64,000 nt of DNA, from positions 9,858,001-9,922,000 of the forward strand of contig CM106586.1 in the NCBI GenBank assembly GCA_048013815.1, read 5' to 3'. A program made the position numbers and the translations under genes. The notes under the pieces were generated by a model. The model made no database searches and had not been told where the DNA came from. It was given only the letters and a program-made list of their open reading frames with translations. Numbering within the stretch: position 1 is the stretch's first letter; each line of letters begins with the position of its first letter. This DNA is from Setoptus koraiensis (taxonomy: Eukaryota; Arthropoda). Of this stretch, positions 12,298 through 25,200 are shown one piece after another.

Positions 12298-15200
12298 GTT
12301 GTCGTTGTTGTTGTTGTGCCAGCGATGATACTCGTGTGGTGGTGTGGTCGTCGAACAAAAGTTCAGATTAGCTCGTCATGTTGCACAATGGGTTTCTGTA
12401 TCTATAAGTGACACTTATAGTGACTTGCAGCGAGTGACTTTGTTCGCCAGTTGGCAATTGTTTGTGGCGACACGGGCGCGTCAATGGCGCCACGAATCGA
12501 CAAAAGAGCGACAGCAGCAGCGTCAGCAGTGAGTGAGTTAACAACAATGGAGGCAAACAGTCAATTTGTTGCAATTGTTGTGTTGCGACTCTCTCAACTT
12601 TTTGCCAGCAACCAAGCCACAACAATGCCCAGCAATCCTATATGTCCGCCTAGCGGGCCAGCATCCAGTTACCTATAAAACGTGGCCCCATGCTCGCGTG
12701 TTGTGTGCTCACCATTTACAGCTTACAAATGACAGCAGCGGCTTTTGAGGAGGGAGCCCCCGTTAAACAGCATCCGTTTCTCTTGAGCTTGTCACACGCA
12801 TGATGGATCTGCGCTCCCTTTCGGCTAACCTGGCAACCTCACAATGGACCTAGAGGCACGTACAGCGCGCTTGCACCAGCACGCACAAAAGCACGTGCAC
12901 CGCGGCCACATATGCCACCAAACGGTGCCAGCTGCCACGACATTCAGGTAATGGCAGTTGTTTGTTTAACAGGTAAGTGGTGTGCCCACTTTTTGCTTGT
13001 CACTCGCCCCTTTGTGTTGTTTGTAGTGTCGTGTTAACTACTCTATACACCTAATTCACTTGGTGAGCACACTTTTAAACTTTACACTTTTACACTTCTA
13101 CACCTCTGCTGCGTGCAGTGCTAGAAATGTAGTTGCGCTCTGTGCGGCACATTCCTGTCCGGCGGGCGACACTGCGCACAGCGAGCAGCGTGAATATGTG
13201 TGTTGACGCTGCTATTCACCCAGGAATATCAGCGTGTGTGTGAATCGACTCTCCGATCAATGCCCACTCATATCCGCCAATCTGTGAATCGCGCTGGGTG
13301 CCTCAATCAAGCACCACAACCAACCATGGGCGCCCGTGCGAATCTAATGCCAGTCAATATGTGAATGGCCAACAGTCGTTACCCGAACCGGCCCGGGGCC
13401 AGCGACAAGCGAGCGGCCAACGGGCCCGTCATAATGGGCACAATGAGCATGATGGGCACGCAAATGGCCGGAGTGGCTGTTGAGAAGTGGACCCAAGTCA
13501 AGAGTGAATAATGATCTCCTTAAACGAACAAGAAGGCAAACAACGACAACACAAACAACAATTGACGTGTCGCATTATTCCAGTCCATTCACTTCATGAC
13601 TTTACAATTTAACGCACACACACAACAATTTGTGAAAATGTAAATGAAAGAATTGATGAATTGACACGGCAACAATTGCTGCTCCAGTTTTGCATCCATT
13701 TGGCTCCATGTCGCTCGGATTGTGCCCGGTGAATATCGAGCCGAGCACTGTGAATATAGGCCGTTCCTGTTTGGCGGGCCGGGCCGGGGTGCCTATATCC
13801 ACAGTGCTCGCTGAACCCACGCTGTATATCCACGATGCATATCCACGATGCACATTCACAGTATATTCACAGTTTATTCAGTGTGCTCTGGAGTGGCCGA
13901 AACAGTTGTTGGTTGGCCGTTGGAATGGGGCTCACAATGAGGTTTACCTTGTCGGTGGCACCTCGACACGGGTGACCATTTTATTTAATGACAGTGTGCG
14001 ACCCGATTCCGATCCGCTGAGCCAATGCGACGCGCTCAGATCCGCCACGATTTGGCGGGTCTGATCTGATTTAATCCATCGGCGCAGCGAGCCGCTGCAA
14101 GGCTCGCTCACATCCGAGGGCATTGTGCGAGCGCCAGCCAGGCAAATCCGTGACCAGCAACAATGTTGTTATTGATAAGTGTGAATAAGCATAAAATTGG
14201 TTTGTGCCACCATTGGTCATGGCGACACAGCAACGACAGCAGCAACGACAACAGCAACGACAACGACAGCACCATCGACAGCAACGACAGCAACGCCCGT
14301 GGTCAGCGCACGAGTGGACAGTGAGAAGTGGATAATGAGATTGTTGGCTGGGCAGCCACAGTCACTTATCAACTGGCAACACTTATGAGCGCTTTCAATT
14401 CGAGCACCAGTCGAGCAGTCAGTTGACACCAACGGCCAACACAATAGACTGATCAACTAGGTAGGCCACTAATCAAATTGGCCGTATAACTATAATAGCA
14501 TGACAGTATAAGTGTTAGGGGCCAGTGCCCAAAAACAAGGCAGCAGCAGCAGCACGTACAATATGCAAATGAGCGTGCTTGTATACAATTGTAACAAACA
14601 ATGTGCGTGTCGATAAAATAAAATGGAAATTAACTCAGCTAATAAAAGACGCTCAGCTTGGCTCCAGTTCAACTTTTGTCCCCGTTTTAGTTGTCGATTT
14701 GGTTGTCGCCGTTGCAGTGCGCCGTTGTCGCTACAACAGCATGCTGTTGCCGTTGTTGCTGCTGTCGCTGTTGTTGCTGTTGTTGTTGTTGGTGGTGGTG
14801 AGGCTGGCACTCGAGAGGGCGAATGGGCACACTCGATCGAGATTGAATGATGCGGTTTTGACAGAGTATCAATAGTTTATTTCCACAACTACAACTAAAA
14901 CTACAACAGCAACAACAACAACAACTGCTGCTGCCACCACCAGTGACATCGACAACAACAATGGCACACACAAAGCAAACAACAATCGGCCTGGAATAAC
15001 TCGAGTTGCTCAAAATCAAAATTGATCGACTTTTTGAGGAATAATCGCGCGGCATTGGCGCGCGATGAGAGTCGGTGTCGTTGGCTGGCTGATTCGCGAG
15101 CACTCTCGTTGTTTGCACTGTTCTCACTATTGATACGTAGTGAGCATATTGAATAGTGAGCCAAGTTAGTGAAAAGAATTCACCAATTGATTTAAGTCAA

Positions 15201-18200
15201 TGGAATTATTGAGAACAATACAGCAGGCATTTATTGGCAACAACAACAACAACAACAACAACAACGACATACTGCGCGACACACCGTGCGAGTCAGTGGG
15301 CACAGCCAAAGAAGTCAATCAACTTCTCGTTTGCGCCTCCTCCATTTAATGAACTATCCACGGACATTGTTCGCTGTTTCCATTATGAATATCCAGTTAT
15401 CTGTGCTATGAATATGCAGTCTGTATCTGAATATTCGCAGCCATAATTTGCAGTTGCCCGGTTGGCCTCATCGAGAGCCGAGCGAATAGTTGGCCAGAGA
15501 CGCAGACGGCCACCAAAACAAACAATCACCCCCCTCCGTAGCATGTCGACGACTCGTGGTGTGGCCCGTTATCGGCCTGTTATCGCCTGGCCGCCAACAG
15601 GCCGACAACGATTGGGCCAGATTGGGCATGGCAATTGTCACAATTGTGGCCATTGTGTCCGCTTGGCTGACCAGAATCAAGGCCCAGATCAACAATGACC
15701 CCATTTGCGACAGTGACACTGTCGCGCTCATCGGCCGCTAGGCGGCCGCCGTCGACAGAGTTGCGGCGGCTAGTCGGCCTTGCAAGTTGCAACTGGCAAC
15801 TTGCGAGCCACAACAAACACACGACAAATACACGACAAATACACGACGAATACACAACAAATGCACAACAAATATACAACAAATACACGCTGATACTAAC
15901 GACCACCAGTATAGGCCCTTATCAATTTGAGGCCATCTAAGTGAGTCAGTGAGGCGAGAGCCATGAAACGGCAAACAGACGGCTGGCCAGCGAAAGCCGC
16001 AGCAGCGGACCTCCCAAAGCGAAGGAAGTCAATATCTTAATTGACTTCTTCTTCTTTTTCTTTTTCGTTTCCATTTCGTCTCTCGGTCGTCAGCTAATTG
16101 TCGCCACACAAATGCGCCTCGGCCCGTGTAAGAGCGCCGTGGCGACCAAACGCAAGTGCAGCTGTCGAAGAGAAGATTCGAAGAAGTTTCGCTGAAGCGA
16201 GTCAGTCAATTTGATGCTTCGTCGCAACCAGACTGTCGCGGCTTCCACTTCTCGCGAATATTCTCTCATGTGCTTTTAGCAGCAGCACCACCACTTATAC
16301 TCATGCCCATGCGAGTCTCGCTCTCGGTTAGTTAGTTAGTTGTCGCTCATTTGCATCAACTAACAGCGACAAATTGATTCATTGATAGCGATCTCTCACT
16401 TTTTACGGCCGCAACTTGCCAACTGGCAACTCCATTATTCATGTGATATTCGCATTGCGAGCTCGCTTCGTGTCGTGTTGTTGCATTTTGCATTGGTGGC
16501 CTCGATACACTTGTTGTTGTTTGTAACATGTCATGAAGTCATGAAGTCGTCAACTCGGTTTGCGTCGACGTCCAAAGTCACTCACAAGTCAGTTCGGTCA
16601 GCCCGTCGCCGACACTCACATATCCACGCTCATTTATCCAGACGCAGATATCCATTTGCGACAACAACTAAATCATTCCTCATGCCGGTCGGGCCGGCGA
16701 ATTGCGAGCAGCCAGCAAGAATTTGCGCTGTCGTCGGTTCACCTGTCGACAAGATAAACGACAGTGTTGATCAGCAGCCTCGGCAGCGACGACACACCCG
16801 TCTAGCCACAGCTGGATATTCGCCCGTGAATAGCGCGCATGTCTCTGAAGCATCGCGCATGTCTTTGAAACATCGTAGATGTCGCTGGAATATCGTGGAT
16901 ATCGCCGGAGTATCGTGAAATATATCAAATTCACCGTGAATTCAACGTGAAATTCACCCGTGAACGTCATGCGACCACCAATGTCCACGCTGGCGTTTTC
17001 GTGCGCGCTATTCATGCGCGCGACATATCATCATCACATTATGGCTGTCCATGAATCCCATTGCAGCCTGCAGTATTCGCCTGTGAATAGTTCAATGTGC
17101 CGTTTTTTGGCTGGCTTTATTTTATCGCTTCTGCTGGGTTGTTTGCATCGCCACCGTGCCTCTGACAACAATGAGGCCCACACTGACCACCGACGACTTG
17201 TCAGCGATAAGTGACCCAGCGGACTGGCGCAGGAAATCGGGATATCTGGCCGTTCGCATCACCGTATGTATGTATTTGTAAATGTATGAGAAAACAGATA
17301 CACAGAGATACACACAGATATATAGGCCAGATATCGCACAAGCGTAACATATTGGTTGTGACTGACATGGATGTGATTGCGCGACGATGATATAAACACG
17401 ATACGAACACGATAAAAACTATTCACAGCAGATAGTGCTGGTCATCTGGTTGTAACTTATTGGCCGGCAAATGTAGCAACTAATTGAAAATGTTTGTGAT
17501 ATATGGGCGCAATGTTGTTAGTTGCGTCATACACTCAACACTTTACAAGCTTGTTGTCGGTTTGTTGCTGGTTGCCAGTTGGTGGGTCTCGCGGGACGCC
17601 GACCGCCGGCTTTGTCGTGGCGCCCGTTGCCCGCTCGTTGGGCCGCCCGGCCGCTCGTCGGCCGGCTCGTTGTCCCAAGTGCCGTCCCAGAGAAGCGCCG
17701 ATGACGGCGCGGATGACGGCGCCGATGCCGCCGCCAGCATTGAGCAGCGAACGAGCGGCCGGGCGGCCAGAGGACGGGACGCAGAATCGGACTGAGAACG
17801 GGACGGCGAAGGGGACGGCGGACAACAGGACCGCGTCGCGGCCGCCGTCACAGAGACGGGCGAGAAGCGAGTGGTGCCATTGCGAACTAATCCCGTCCAC
17901 CAGAGCGGTGCCGGCTCGTTTCATTAGCCTTCATTCATCAATCTGTTTTAATTCTTTGCTGGTCGCTTCTTCGTTCGGCCCAGTCTCACCGTCGTCGGCT
18001 ATCTTGCGCTGCCATCTAAATGGACGCTGCAGCGCCATTGACGGATCCTTTCGTTTCATGCCACTTGTCGCCCATTAACTCCAACTGACTGCTCCAACTG
18101 ACTGGCTCTAAATCATCATTTATTTCACTCGAAATAGTCTCAGCATTCGAGAGCTCAGCGTTCGAAATAGTCTCAGCATTCGAAATTTCAGTATTTGAAA

Positions 18201-19176
18201 TATCAGTAGTAACGAGTCATTAGATAAGCATCGTCTGCATACTTGAAGCGCTCGCACGCTCCAATAGAGGCTTCGGTCGGGCTCGCAAGAGGCAGTTTAG
18301 TAGTTTATCGAAGGTGTTACCACCACTTATTCGTCATCGGCCAAATACCTGTCTCCGTGAGCGTCGACTCGGTCGCCGGCTCGACAGCAACAACAACAGC
18401 GAATTGTCAGTGCGGCGAGTGATTCAATTACCGCCATCAGGCCGGCCGTTGCGGGCCGCATTATTGAGCCGGCCGCTGCGGGCCGCATCATTGAGCCGGA
18501 CGGCTCGCTGTCGATTGCCGGTGTGCGGCGGGCACTACGCCGATAGTGATACATTATTCGGCCGGCCATTCACTCGTTTGCCGGGCTATTATTTCTCACT
18601 TTATCTATCATTTATAGAGATGCCAACAACAACAACAACAACAACCGCCTGACAGCAGCACCGATAAAAGTGGCTGCAGTGTCAGCAAACAGGTGAACTC
18701 CTTTCAACTGCGCCACTGCCACTTCCTTCCGTTGTCCCTCGCGGGTGGTCAAGCTGCCGGCTGCTATCATTAACTCATCAACTATCGCTTATCTTTTATT
18801 TATCGAGCCAGGCCAGCTTATCAATTTCTATATCACTCATTTCTATTGCGCCGGCCAGCAATGCATGAATGATGGTTCGGCGCTAGATGCTAGCGCCCGA
18901 TAAGCCCGCGCCCCTGCCCGTCCCGCGTGCTCGCGGCGCCGCCCCGCCTCCTGGCCGCTCGCACGGGACAGCAGCGGTCCCGTCCGCTGCTGCGATCAGC
19001 TGTGAGTAACAAGCCACTGTTGATGATATCGCTCATTACGCAACAACGTGAGATGAGTGCCCTCTGGCCTAAGCGCTGCCTACGTGCTGTTGGCAAGACA
19101 ACTGTGCAGCCATTATAGGCGCACATAAACGCGATGACGCAATAGCCGAGTCGTCGTTGTTGCTGTTGTTGCTGCT

Positions 19177-19229
<53 letters not shown>

Positions 19230-22200
19230 TGTTGTTGTTGCTGTTGTTGTTGTCGTTGCTGCTGCTGCTGCCGCCGCTGCTGTTGTAGTTCACAACTCAA
19301 CACACATTCTCTCGCTCATTATGTAATAATTCTTTCGCTCATTCTCTCTTTAGGCATAACTACTATTCGCGCTGGCTCACATAAAACAACTAGACGCCAG
19401 CGAATAGATTTGATGATAAGCCAAGAGAGTGACTTGAATGAAATAAAAGAAGCCAGCAGCAAATAAATTAGGCAGCGAATGATTGTTCAACGTGAACGAT
19501 ACACTCACTCGGCCAAGATTAAATCATCAAACGATAGTGTGGGCGTGACACATGATACAACCTGTTTAATTGAATTTGCGCTGGGCTGTTTATCTCCCCT
19601 TTATCTGGCTCGCTCGACGACTCAGATCACTCGCCCGACGCACCGCGCACTTTACCTGGCGTTGCTTCTTTTATATTTTTTTTTATCTGGCAACTAGCGA
19701 GCAGCCGATAAAAGCCTGTGTGCGTCGGCTTGTCGCTGGCAGTTTTTCGCTGCATTTTCGCTGCATTTTTCGCTGGTCCGACCATAATCCGGCCGGACGG
19801 CTCGCTGTCGTGGCCGTTGTTGCGTTGGTCAGCGCGCAAATAAAAGCCATTTGTTTGTTATTGAGTCAAGTGCAACTTGTTGTTTGTTGGCCTGCTCTAT
19901 ATGCAACAACAAATCGTTTATCGTTGCGACAAGTGCCCATTGTTCAACAATGGCTCTCGTTCGGCGGCACACGCTCACTCAATTCAGACGGCATAATCGC
20001 TGATCGCCAGGTAAACTGTTTTGTTTGCTATATAGAACAGGCCTATATGAATGCAAATTCGTCGCAGCAAACTGTGATTTAACTGCCCGCCATTTTGTTA
20101 CACAACAGCAACAACAGCAGCAGCAACAACAACAACAACAATTTGAATACGCAACAACCTTTGTGACATATGCCCATATAGGACCGCTGGCCATTATTCA
20201 CAAGCGGCCTGATTATTGTTTGTGAATACTCTCCGCTGGTTGCATCACACACATTACATATCCGTGACCGCTCGCTCGTCACGCAACAACCATCTCACCT
20301 TACCACCGTACACCCATTTGACCCACCGTGCCCTCTCTTTTCCGCGCGGTACCCCTCCCCGCCCACTTCTACCCTGTAACCATCATTATTATGCGACCAT
20401 CTAACTATCATTATTACCCTACCATCGCCACATTTTTGACCCATTTTCGCCCCGTTATTGTCCCATTTTTACCCCATTGTTGGACACAACAGGCGAATGT
20501 TTCCCACAATGAGAGTGTCGTTCTCGGGCACCCAGCTCCTAGACGAGAAATACCTCGTCCTCATGGACATTCTACCCATAGACAACAAACGCTACAGGTA
20601 CGCCTATCACAAGTCCTCGTGGCAGCCCGCGGGCAAGGCCGACCCGGCCAGCACCTCAAGACTGTACCTACATCCGGACGCACCCTTTACGGGCGAGCAG
20701 TTGCGCAAGCAGGTGATCACGTTTGAGAAGGTCAAACTGACCAACAACGACATGGACAAGCACGGACACGTAAGTTTTTTTGCCAATTTTATTATTATTT
20801 TATTTTATTTGATTCATATGCGATATGCAATATAATATTTTATATGATATGAATTTGATTTACTTTGCACAAATTGTGGCCAAATGATGAACCGAATCGA
20901 CACCGACGATTGTTCATTTTCGGCAATTTTCACCGCTGTTACTACTGTCGAGCTGTGTTTCGCTTGCGGTGGCTCATGCGGTCGGCATAGTTTGCGGGCC
21001 GGACAATTATGCCGACCGCACCGATATCAACATGTATCGGTTTGTTCCGTTGTGTTTCGGCGTGCCCGTTGTCGGGCACGGCCGTTGTCGGCGATCGAGA
21101 CTCTCGACCGCCGACCCGAGAGCGTGTGCGCGAACAAACAGGTGCCGGCGAGGGGCAACAAAGGGAAAACAAAACAACCCGAAGCTTGTTATTTTTGCCC
21201 GTGCGTCGTCCGTTGCGCTTGAAGTCGGCGACGGGCTCGAGCGGGGCGAGCGGAGGCCAATTGTCAGGCCGGTCACCACAAATCAATCATCGCCAGCGGA
21301 CGCGGCTTCCAAACGGATTGGCACCTCTCGCCGGCGCCCACTTATTAGTTACTTAGCAGCGCTCGTTAGTTGGATGGGATTTGTGCGTGCCGGCGCGCGC
21401 GTTTGCACGTGCAGCTCGCGATCGGTGCCGGTTGGCACTGGCAACGGCAACAACGGTCCGTTAGTTGATTAGCGCCGTTAATTATTTATTGTTGGCACAA
21501 TTCGTGGCCGGCGCTGCAGCACAGCTAAATGCAATGCATGCCAATGCCAGCGCAAATCAGCGTCGACGCGCCAACAACGACAACAAATGCGCCGATGCTG
21601 CCCGAAATAATCTGCCGCGAGTGGCGCGGCTACCTGATAGCATCGACTGATTGACCAATCAATCACTCGGCTCACCTGTCGCCACAAACTAATTAGCGGG
21701 CGGCTGCACTGTCGATAGCGTCGTTATTGAGTCTTTTCGCGAGTCTGTCGTGTTGAATTTTCGCCGGGTCGCCGCTCCAATTTGCCATCGCCGGTGCCGC
21801 CTGTTCGGGCGCTGATGCGCCGCTCGGTGCCGAAACAATCGACGGACAATCGGCGGGCAATCGGCCGGGCACCAGATCGCCGATAGATTGCGGTTGCCTT
21901 TGAGGCTGGGCCGCCATCGGACGGGCTTGCTGGAGCGCGGCGCGATCACGACGCGCGGCCCTTTGATCGATGCGCTCGGGCCATTGTGTGTGAAATGCGA
22001 ATTTGAATTTAAATTTAAATTGTTCCTTGCCGCCGGCCATCGAGAGCTTGCGACGCGCGATTATATCGCGCACCGGTCAAGTGCACAGCATTAGGCGGTG
22101 CAGTTGGCATTTTGCGCAAACATTTCGCCTTTGATGCGACCACGAGCGCTCTCACGCGCTTGAATGTGCGCTGAGTGTGCGTACGCGACCAATTGTTTTG

Positions 22201-25200
22201 CCAATGTTGGCGTAATTTTTGTGTGTTTCTCCATTTTTGTGCAGTTTTCATTTTTATCACATGTTTTGCTGCGCGCTGCGTTTCTTGTTCACAGCCGACC
22301 TGTCGTGTTCATTAGCCGCTACGGTCAGGGTATTTTATTTTATTTTTGTGCGCGCCGCACACCGGCACGCCGACTGCACGGCACAGCCGGCCCAGACCGA
22401 CTTGGGCGCCACTTCCGGCGGGCCACACCTGAGCGGCGGGCCGGCCGCTTGCGTTCCAATTACGTGACTGCCAGTCATGAATCATCGTGGTGGCCGCCGG
22501 ACAGGCGGCACTTGTTGTTGCTGCGGCCGTTGTTGGCGCTGTTGCCAGCGAGCGAGTGTGTGAAGTCGGGCAAATTATCGTCATTACGCCGGTCATTACG
22601 CCGCTATCCGCTGCAAAGTGCACCCCGGTCGGCGCTTGTTTTAAGCTGGCGCCTGTTGCCCGCCGCCGACTCATTTGTTGTTGTTGTTGGCTCCAACAAA
22701 CGAGCGCAACAACAACAACGACAACAACAACAGCGGCAACAGCAACAACAACGACAACAACAAGCGGCAGGTTGTTGTCGTTGTTGTGCAACAACGATTA
22801 ACACTTGAGCGTTTGGCCAATTTGCGAGCGGCCAAACGACGAGCCGGCGTGTCGCTGTTGATGGTCGCGACAACACGGCGCGCTAAATACGATCCCGGTC
22901 CGGGCTGCCGGCAGGCCGGCCCGTCAGGTGAAGCGCCGAAGCTGTTGAAGAGAATTAATTAGCAGACAAACAACAGTGTCGCTGTTAATTAATTAACTTC
23001 TTCGCCTCCGACACACTCGCACAACTACCAGCGCAACAACAAGCGCAACAACGAGCCCAACTGCGGGCGCAACTGCAATCCGGAATGCGCGACCCCCCAA
23101 CTCGGCGCCTGCACGCCGGGCCGCTGCGACGGGGGCCGGCAGCAGCCAAGGGCGCCGCTCCATCGCATTTGTATTTGTGTACATGATACATTATATTTAT
23201 AGGCTATATCCCTATTTGAGCGCGACTATTTCGAGCCAAAAGTGCACGCTGAAGCGGATTATGTTTCGCGCTCACGACACGGCGAACAGCGACACCGAAT
23301 GCAGCGCAAATTGGGCACAATTCAGCACAAATTGGGCACAATTCAGCACAATCGGCGCGACACGGCAACTAGTGATACAATTAGCGAGTGATCCACAAGT
23401 GATACACACTGGCCGGCCCTAATGACGACGCACACGCACACCGACCGGCATTGTTGCTGCTCGTTTGTGGGTCGTGTCGTCGTTGTTTGTCGCAGCCGCT
23501 TGGCCGCTCTCAAACTGCCGAAGTAGCGAGCAAGTTGCATTAGCCGACGGGCCGGCTAAGGGCTTCGAATCACGTTCGCCGAACAAGTTTTAAATCACAG
23601 TGGCGCCAGTGTCGCCGCATCTAGATGATGTTGGACAGCGCAAACAATAAGCGCCGTTTGTTGCATTGTTGTTCCTTAGGCGCCCTGTTACGCAATCAAT
23701 CATCTCGCTGGCAATGTTGTTGTGTCTTTGTCACCTCGGGTGCTCTTTACTCTTTGACCTGCCTGTGAGCGTGTCTCACCTGTCGGCTGGCACAGCTGAC
23801 TGGGCCGCCTGTCGACTGGGCCGCCCGACGACTCACCTGTCGACTCACCTGTCGCGACTGGCTGCAGTTGACAGTGGAGCAGCGGCCACTTGTGCTAACA
23901 AACTGGTAAACACATACTAACAACCCCATTGTCGCCGCCCACAGCCAGCCAGCCATTCATCTTGACACTGTCGGATTATCAGCGATAATAATAATAATAA
24001 TAACTTGTTGTCGCTGTAATGAGTTGTCGATTGCGCAAAACAACCGTCGTCGTCGTCGATGACGCCGCCATGCAATGCGAGGCTGTATGCCGTGTTTGCA
24101 AATTGTTCGTGTGTTTGCCAAGTCAAAAGTCGAGTCGTGTAAATCACCACGAAACTCGCTTATTAGCAAATATCCACGCATTGCCGGCTGGCTGGCTGAC
24201 TGGCACAGGTATTAACACAAGGAAGAGGCCATTATTTTATTTCGTTTTATTCTCTTCTCTTCTATTTATTCTCTCTCTTTCTCTCTCGCTGTCTGGCGAC
24301 ACATTCTCTGGCTCAGACGCGTCTCGTCGCAGCGTCTTGGCGCTGTCTGGCTGTCGGTTGTCGGCTGAAATTAATTTTGTTGAAGTGTCAACATTACTTA
24401 ATAGAGATATTTGAGTTATTGCCGCCCGTTTCACAATCGCTCCCGCAACATCCTCCTAAATCATCCGTTTCAATGCAGGCGCCGATGGCAATATCACAGA
24501 TAATCTATACACGCAACCCGTCCCATCTACACAGCAATTGTAGGCGACTCTGGCGGCCACAACAGCCCAACAGAACAGGTGAATAGAACAGCCCAACAGA
24601 ACAGGTGAGGTTCACAAGCTTGTCAGTGCGTTGTCGAGGAAGTTGCAGTTGTTGTCGGTGTTGAGCCTGCTGCGCCGGTTGGCTTGCTGGCGGCAGTTAC
24701 GTGCGAACCGACGTAAACAGGACAGTCCTGCCGACGGGATACGCCACTATATATACATGTACTTGTATCGTACAAGTTATATGAGAGAGCGAGCAAAGAA
24801 GATAATTTAATTTGCTGATTGCGCTGCTTGTGCCGAGCGGCTGCTTGTAACAGGCTGTTGGTTGTGGTAACAGTAAGTGGTTGAAAAGTGCAAAGAAACA
24901 ATTTAAATAATGTGTTACTTGTCCCTATTTCCCAAGAGAGTTGCATAACTTGCCCAACAGCAACTTCAATTAGAATTAGCTACCTCTCCAGCCAGCGCTA
25001 CCCGGCCGCTCGGGGTAGCCGTCACGTTGGCACTTGCCGGGGGAATTGCGTCAACGGGCATTATCGCCTCTCTGACTCTGTGACTCTCTGACTCTGTGAC
25101 TAGTCGCTTGTTTGCTTGCTCAAGAGTGGTCAAGAGTGGGCAGCCGGCCAGCAGGTGATTGGCGTTCTCTGGCCGGCGGTGGTCGGACGGAGGAATGCAA

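Larger units (their letters stand above)
11314..20492 (+). other. Tbx20 intron 1 (9.2 kb)
   Basis: GT-AG intron, phase 2. I recognise no protein-coding gene inside it. It holds triplet tracts (12.23, 14.22, 14.74, 15.24, 19.15, 20.10 kb), a 14-bp minisatellite at 11.74 kb, a 20-bp-arm hairpin at 13.74 kb, and clusters of GTGAAT/ATTCAC motifs at 13.2-13.9 and 16.8-17.1 kb. A non-repetitive island at 12.67-12.97 kb carries a TATAAAA and two strong donor-like sites. A 178-codon open frame at 16382-16918 is not repeat-driven but has no recognisable domain. Confidence 0.9.

Noticed and set aside
18890-19303. Minus-strand poly-Gln protein of 137 codons
   Set aside because: The Gln run comes from an intronic triplet tract (19150-19286). 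The flanks show no domain, and similar tracts occur throughout non-coding DNA.
22312-22794. Frames on both strands around 22.3-22.8 kb (Val-, Gln- or Arg-rich ends)
   Set aside because: The ends are translations of the triplet tract at 22676-22768 and the remainder is compositionally GC-rich without a domain.
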